The translations under genes and the position numbers were made by a program. DNA of 64,000 bases. It comes from Fodinibius halophilus. Its GTDB lineage: Bacteria; Bacteroidota; Rhodothermia; Balneolales; Balneolaceae. Of this stretch, positions 60,582-64,000 are shown in pieces. The notes beneath the pieces are model-generated. The model saw only the letters and a list, made by a program, of their open reading frames with translations, had not been told where the DNA came from and searched no databases. Each line of letters opens with the position of its first letter. Within the stretch, counting starts at the first letter, position 1. Location: NCBI RefSeq assembly GCF_011059105.1, contig NZ_JAALLS010000001.1, positions 124,001 through 188,000 of the forward strand, read 5' to 3'.

Positions 60582-62507
60582 ATGTTAAAACTATGTATTC
60601 GTTATAGCACAGCTATAATTTGTTGTGTCCTTTTTCTTACCCCTATTACCACTTATGGGCAAACTGTAAGTGATACGCTTCAGTTGGATGAAATTGAAGT
60701 GAAAGCCACTCGTATATACCAGCCAAGAAACTACCAACCTACCAATGTAGAAGTTATTGATTCGGTGCAGCTTGAGATGTTAAAGACCTTATCAGTAGCT
60801 GAGGTGTTAGCCTCACAGTCCTCTCTTATGATTAAAGATTATGGGCCCGGCGGGATGGCTACAGCATCACAACGTGGGCTCTCTTCAGAGCAGATACAGG
60901 TATTGTGGGAAGGAATTCCCATCAACAGCCCAATGCAGGGACAGGCAGATTTATCATTGCTGCCGGCCAGCTTTTTCTCAAATGTACAGGTTAGTTCCGG
61001 CACGCCCAGTACCGCTTTTGGCGGAGGAAGTCTTTCGGGTGCACTTTATCTCGGATCAGATTGGAAACAAACGAATTATGTTTCCACGCATCAAAGTATT
61101 GGGTCTTTTGGTCAGTGGCAATCGTCGGTGCAGGGCAAGTATAATGCTGATGGGGTTCTGGTATCAGTTCGGGGGCTCTATGATTATGGAGATAATGACT
61201 ATGAATATTTTAGCCGCGCTTATAATAGAGTTGAAAAACGAAAGCACAACCGGAGTAAACGCTACAGTGTAATGAGTTCGGTTGGACAAAACAGAGATTC
61301 TGATCAATGGAAAACTACTTTCTGGCTATCTGATAGTAAAAACCAGATCCCTGGTGATATACTTAGTACGAACCCCAAGGCACGACAAAATGATAAGTCA
61401 TTACGTTGGTTGAGTTCATACGATAAAAATTGGGGTGATACGGAGCTGGCATTTAAGAATTATTTAGAAAAGATAAAGCTGAATTACTTTGATCCCGGCA
61501 ATGGTACTCGCAGCTTAAGTACGACCAAACGTTGGATGGTAAGTTCCACTGCTATCCATTCGGTTGGTGAACACTTGTTACTAAAGGGGGAGGTTAGTGG
61601 TGAATTGACAAGTGTTGAGACAAATAATTATAAAGACATTAAGAATCGACAACAGTTTAGTGTATTAACGAACCCAGAGCTTACACTAGACAGTCAACGG
61701 TTGCGTATTTATCCGTCATTGCGGGTTGATATGTATAGTGATTTTGGAACGGTATTAAGTCCTTCATTGGGAGCAAATTATGAACTGTTTGCAGACCGTC
61801 TCTTTTTGCGCGGGCAATTGAGTCGCGATTTTAATGCACCATCATTTAATGCCCTGTATTGGGGAGATGCCGGCGATCCTAACCTTAAACCTGAGCGAAG
61901 TAACAGTGCAGAGTTGGGAGTTTCCTTAAGCCAAACGCAGTTTGTAGGGATTACCTCCCTCGATATTACGGGGTACTACAGTAAGGTGGATAATGGTATT
62001 CGGTGGTATCCTAATAATTCGGGACAATGGGCACCGAGTAATGTGGAGCAGGTAACGACTAAAGGAATTGAAGCCCATCTTACCAATACTTTTTTATATG
62101 AAGGACCATGGTTATTAACGATTGATCAGAAAGGAATAATGACAAGTACAGAGATTTCAGAAGCTCGTTTCCGGGGAGATCAAGGGGTAGGTAATCAAGT
62201 CCGCCTGGTACCCAAATGGAAGTATAACGCATCGCTGACACTACAACGAGGCATTGCTACAGCGGTTCTAAAATACCGTTGGATAAGTAGAAGATATTTG
62301 ACAGAAACCGAAGCTGTCAGCAATTCTCTAGATCCATATCAAGTGATAGATGCTCACCTGCAACTGAAGAAAACGTATCAAAATTTCAATCTAAAAGTAC
62401 TGGCAGCAGCTAAAAACATACTTGGTGAGAACTATGAAATTATCAGCTGGTATCCCATGCCTAAACGGAACTACAACTTTTCAATAACTGCAACCTATAA
62501 ATTCTAA
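60582..62507 (+). CDS. TonB-dependent corrinoid receptor (BtuB-like)
   Basis: A 641-residue outer-membrane receptor. Signal peptide (about 1-27, ending TYGQT) is followed by the TonB-box-like DTLQLDEIEVKATRI, the plug domain (about 45-165; LASQSSLMIKDYGPGGMATA, RGLSSEQIQVLWEGIPINSP, FGGGSLSGALYL) and a 22-strand barrel to the C-terminal aromatic YNFSITATYKF. Length is near E. coli BtuB (614). The cobalamin riboswitch just upstream and the corrinoid genes around it support the vitamin as substrate. The gene for the propeller lipoprotein begins 12 nt downstream. Confidence 0.92.
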   Translation: MLKLCIRYSTAIICCVLFLTPITTYGQTVSDTLQLDEIEVKATRIYQPRNYQPTNVEVIDSVQLEMLKTLSVAEVLASQSSLMIKDYGPGGMATASQRGLSSEQIQVLWEGIPINSPMQGQADLSLLPASFFSNVQVSSGTPSTAFGGGSLSGALYLGSDWKQTNYVSTHQSIGSFGQWQSSVQGKYNADGVLVSVRGLYDYGDNDYEYFSRAYNRVEKRKHNRSKRYSVMSSVGQNRDSDQWKTTFWLSDSKNQIPGDILSTNPKARQNDKSLRWLSSYDKNWGDTELAFKNYLEKIKLNYFDPGNGTRSLSTTKRWMVSSTAIHSVGEHLLLKGEVSGELTSVETNNYKDIKNRQQFSVLTNPELTLDSQRLRIYPSLRVDMYSDFGTVLSPSLGANYELFADRLFLRGQLSRDFNAPSFNALYWGDAGDPNLKPERSNSAELGVSLSQTQFVGITSLDITGYYSKVDNGIRWYPNNSGQWAPSNVEQVTTKGIEAHLTNTFLYEGPWLLTIDQKGIMTSTEISEARFRGDQGVGNQVRLVPKWKYNASLTLQRGIATAVLKYRWISRRYLTETEAVSNSLDPYQVIDAHLQLKKTYQNFNLKVLAAAKNILGENYEIISWYPMPKRNYNFSITATYKF

Positions 62508-62519
62508 ATATATACTATA

Positions 62520-63572
62520 ATGAAACAACGATACTCAATACTTCTTTTATCATTGGTGCTTGTTATAGCATCATGTGGAAAAGATAATGGCAATAATACT
62601 GATCCGTTAGAAGATGCCACAGTTTATGTGCTTAATGAAGGGAACTTTAGTTCTGCAAATGGATCTATTACAAGTTACAGTCCTGAATCGGGCAGTACCA
62701 CCTTACAAGCTTTTGATAAGGCAAACGGTCGTCCCATGGCAGGTTATCTGCAAACTTCAAAAGTAATTGGTGATCGCCTGTATATTGTATCAAATAAAGC
62801 CAATAAAATTGAAATTGTAGATAAAAATTCACTAAAAAGCGAAGGAACTATTGAATTTACTTATTCTCCTACTGCTATAGAGGTGGTGGACGAAACCGCG
62901 TATGTAGGTCTTTATCAATACAATCAAAATAGTGAAGATATAAGAAGAATTATTGCTTATGATTTGGCTAACATGAAAAAAACGGATCAAAAAACAGATG
63001 TGAGTTCTATGGTCCGTGATATTGAGTTTGCGGGCGGCAAGTTATATGCCACAAATAATGGAGGGAATACGGTAACTGTTCTTGATCCTTCAGATATTTC
63101 TATTGAGAAAACAATTAATGTAGGATATGCACCAAATGAAATGTTACTCGATAATGAAGATCGAATTTGGATTGCTTGTAATGGATCGTCGTACACAGAT
63201 AAACCCGCTAGCCTTTATGTTCTAGACGCTCAAACAGCTACAAAGATTGATTCGATTGTTACAGGCGTTGAGGTCGGAACCACATCGTACCAAAAACGTA
63301 TGTCATTGAACGTTGAAAAAGCAGAAGCCTATTTGATCAATGATGGTATCTCTGTAATTGATATGAATACGTATTCAATAAAAGAACAGGCAATTGATAC
63401 TGAGTCTTTCTATTCAATTGGTTATTTCCCTTTGCAGGAGCGTATTTATACTGGCAAAAGTAAAGGCACCTCTCAAGCCGGTAAAGGGTATGTTTATGAT
63501 CTGAAAGGGACTGCTGTGGATTCTTTTAACGTAGGTATTATTCCCCACAAGTTTCATTTTACAAGCAACTGA
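62520..63572 (+). CDS. BtuG-like surface beta-propeller lipoprotein
   Basis: A 350-residue lipoprotein with lipobox IASC (Cys about 19). It then shows repeated YVTN/YncE-type blades (VYVLNEGNFSSANGSITSYS, LYIVSNKANKIEIVDKN, LYATNNGGNTVTVLDP and IWIACNGS-type segments), consistent with a seven-bladed propeller. It follows the TonB-dependent receptor by 12 nt under the same cobalamin riboswitch. In Bacteroides thetaiotaomicron the propeller lipoprotein BtuG caps BtuB and binds vitamin B12 with extreme affinity; this gene occupies the same place and has the same fold class. Equivalence is inferred from neighbourhood and repeat type, as pairwise identity was not computed. DUF5074 is the closest named domain I recognise. 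Confidence 0.8.
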   Translation: MKQRYSILLLSLVLVIASCGKDNGNNTDPLEDATVYVLNEGNFSSANGSITSYSPESGSTTLQAFDKANGRPMAGYLQTSKVIGDRLYIVSNKANKIEIVDKNSLKSEGTIEFTYSPTAIEVVDETAYVGLYQYNQNSEDIRRIIAYDLANMKKTDQKTDVSSMVRDIEFAGGKLYATNNGGNTVTVLDPSDISIEKTINVGYAPNEMLLDNEDRIWIACNGSSYTDKPASLYVLDAQTATKIDSIVTGVEVGTTSYQKRMSLNVEKAEAYLINDGISVIDMNTYSIKEQAIDTESFYSIGYFPLQERIYTGKSKGTSQAGKGYVYDLKGTAVDSFNVGIIPHKFHFTSN

Positions 63573-63631
63573 TACCCCTAAAAGAGAGACCAATAATCGG
63601 GCTTCTCTAAGGTCCGATTACTTGAGCCAAT

Positions 63632-63672
63632 AAAATAATCCTGGATGGGTTCGCCCGTTCAGGATTATTTTA
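63632..63672 (+). terminator. Strong terminator with TTCG tetraloop
   Basis: An 18-bp continuous stem: AAAATAATCCTG (63632-63643) pairs with CAGGATTATTTT (63660-63671), and the inner GATGGG pairs with CCCGTT with two G-U pairs around a TTCG loop (63650-63653). It ends the receptor/propeller operon and separates it from cobU. Confidence 0.9.
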
Positions 63673-63750
63673 TACTCGGATGTACTTTCGGATGGAATAG
63701 TTTGAATAAGAATGCCATTTGTATTGAAAGGTTAATTGAATAATGATGAT

Positions 63751-64000
63751 ATGATCCACTTAATAACCGGCGGACAGCGATCGGGCAAAAGCAGCAGGGC
63801 CCAGGAGCTTGCTCTATCATTAACCGACAGTCCGGTATACATTGCTACGGCACGCGTTTGGGATGAGGACTTTGAGCAGCGCGTGGAACGGCATAAAGAT
63901 GATCGTGACGAGCGGTGGACTAGCCTCGAAGTTGAAAAAGCGTTGGGAGATATTGAGGTCAAAGCAGAAGTTGTGGTTGTCGATTGTATTACACTTTGGC
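63751..64000 (+). CDS. cobU: Adenosylcobinamide kinase/guanylyltransferase, N-terminal part
   Basis: The first 83 residues are in the window; the gene runs off the right edge. The N-terminus MIHLITGGQRSGKSSRAQEL is a CobU P-loop (GGQRSGKSS), followed by YIATARVWDEDFEQRVERHK with the conserved HK(x) guanylylated histidine region, and VVVDCITLW for the D-x-x-T-x-x metal site. CobU phosphorylates adenosylcobinamide and attaches GMP, the entry to nucleotide-loop assembly used for salvage. It starts 79 nt after a strong terminator, so it begins a new transcript that probably continues into cobS/cobT beyond the window. No riboswitch lies in the short gap. Confidence 0.93.
   Translation, partial: MIHLITGGQRSGKSSRAQELALSLTDSPVYIATARVWDEDFEQRVERHKDDRDERWTSLEVEKALGDIEVKAEVVVVDCITLW

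Overview
The window looks like chromosomal DNA of a halophilic or marine Balneolota bacterium (Fodinibius/Gracilimonas-like), formerly grouped with Bacteroidetes. Evidence: a type IX secretion sorting tail of the NPFNPTT type, a PID-CTERM-like small protein, several TAnnTTTG (Bacteroidetes-type) promoter boxes, few recognisable Shine-Dalgarno sites, many SCxx-type lipoproteins, and Bacteroidetes-restricted families (DUF3098, the so-called asparagine synthetase B family). The genus is an inference. No rRNA, tRNA, CRISPR array, prophage or complete insertion sequence was recognised.

Layout. 0-8.3 kb: the tail of a DUF2779 protein, an M48 protease lipoprotein, purB, a LuxE-like/LuxC-like pair (fatty acyl activation and reduction with no luciferase nearby) and a pyruvate,water dikinase. 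8.3-8.9 kb: a gene-free patch of decayed extragenic repeats. 8.9-16 kb, minus strand: a BNR/VPS10-like propeller protein, a cupin, glutaminase, a PepSY-family remnant (plus strand) and a histidine kinase with a periplasmic OB-like sensor. 16-27.4 kb: a DUF4382 lipoprotein, M3 peptidase, the SatD/DUF3307 pair, a Na/Pi cotransporter, leuS and a cation antiporter. 27.5-35.6 kb, minus strand: GH3-family protein, citrate synthase, MazG, and a maf/TPR/secreted amidotransferase-like run. 35.9-47.5 kb: a 1278-residue multi-PAS histidine kinase with a degenerate receiver, DUF3098-DUF92-dicarboxylate symporter, a TPR protein, a 998-residue T9SS cargo protein followed by the PID-CTERM-like protein, and an aldo/keto reductase. 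47.6-56.2 kb, minus strand: acyl-ACP thioesterase and an RND efflux operon with one adaptor and two different permeases.

56.7-64 kb is the most coherent system: a corrinoid uptake and salvage locus. A first cobalamin riboswitch precedes a BtuF-BtuC-BtuD-like ABC importer with overlapping genes. A second cobalamin riboswitch precedes a BtuB-like TonB-dependent receptor and a surface propeller lipoprotein resembling BtuG. The window then ends inside cobU. Together these would capture B12 at the surface, move it across both membranes and salvage cobinamide.

Several kinds of intergenic repeat are present. The best is a composite inverted-repeat element with GGGCTTTGCAAAAC-like ends: complete copies near 13.8, 16.2 and 48.4 kb and a solitary end at 21.1 kb. 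The 48.4 kb copy is a roughly 280-nt imperfect palindrome whose two arms are both enlarged relative to the 13.8 kb copy. A 31-nt perfect-length hairpin repeat occurs at 8.3 and 30.6 kb.
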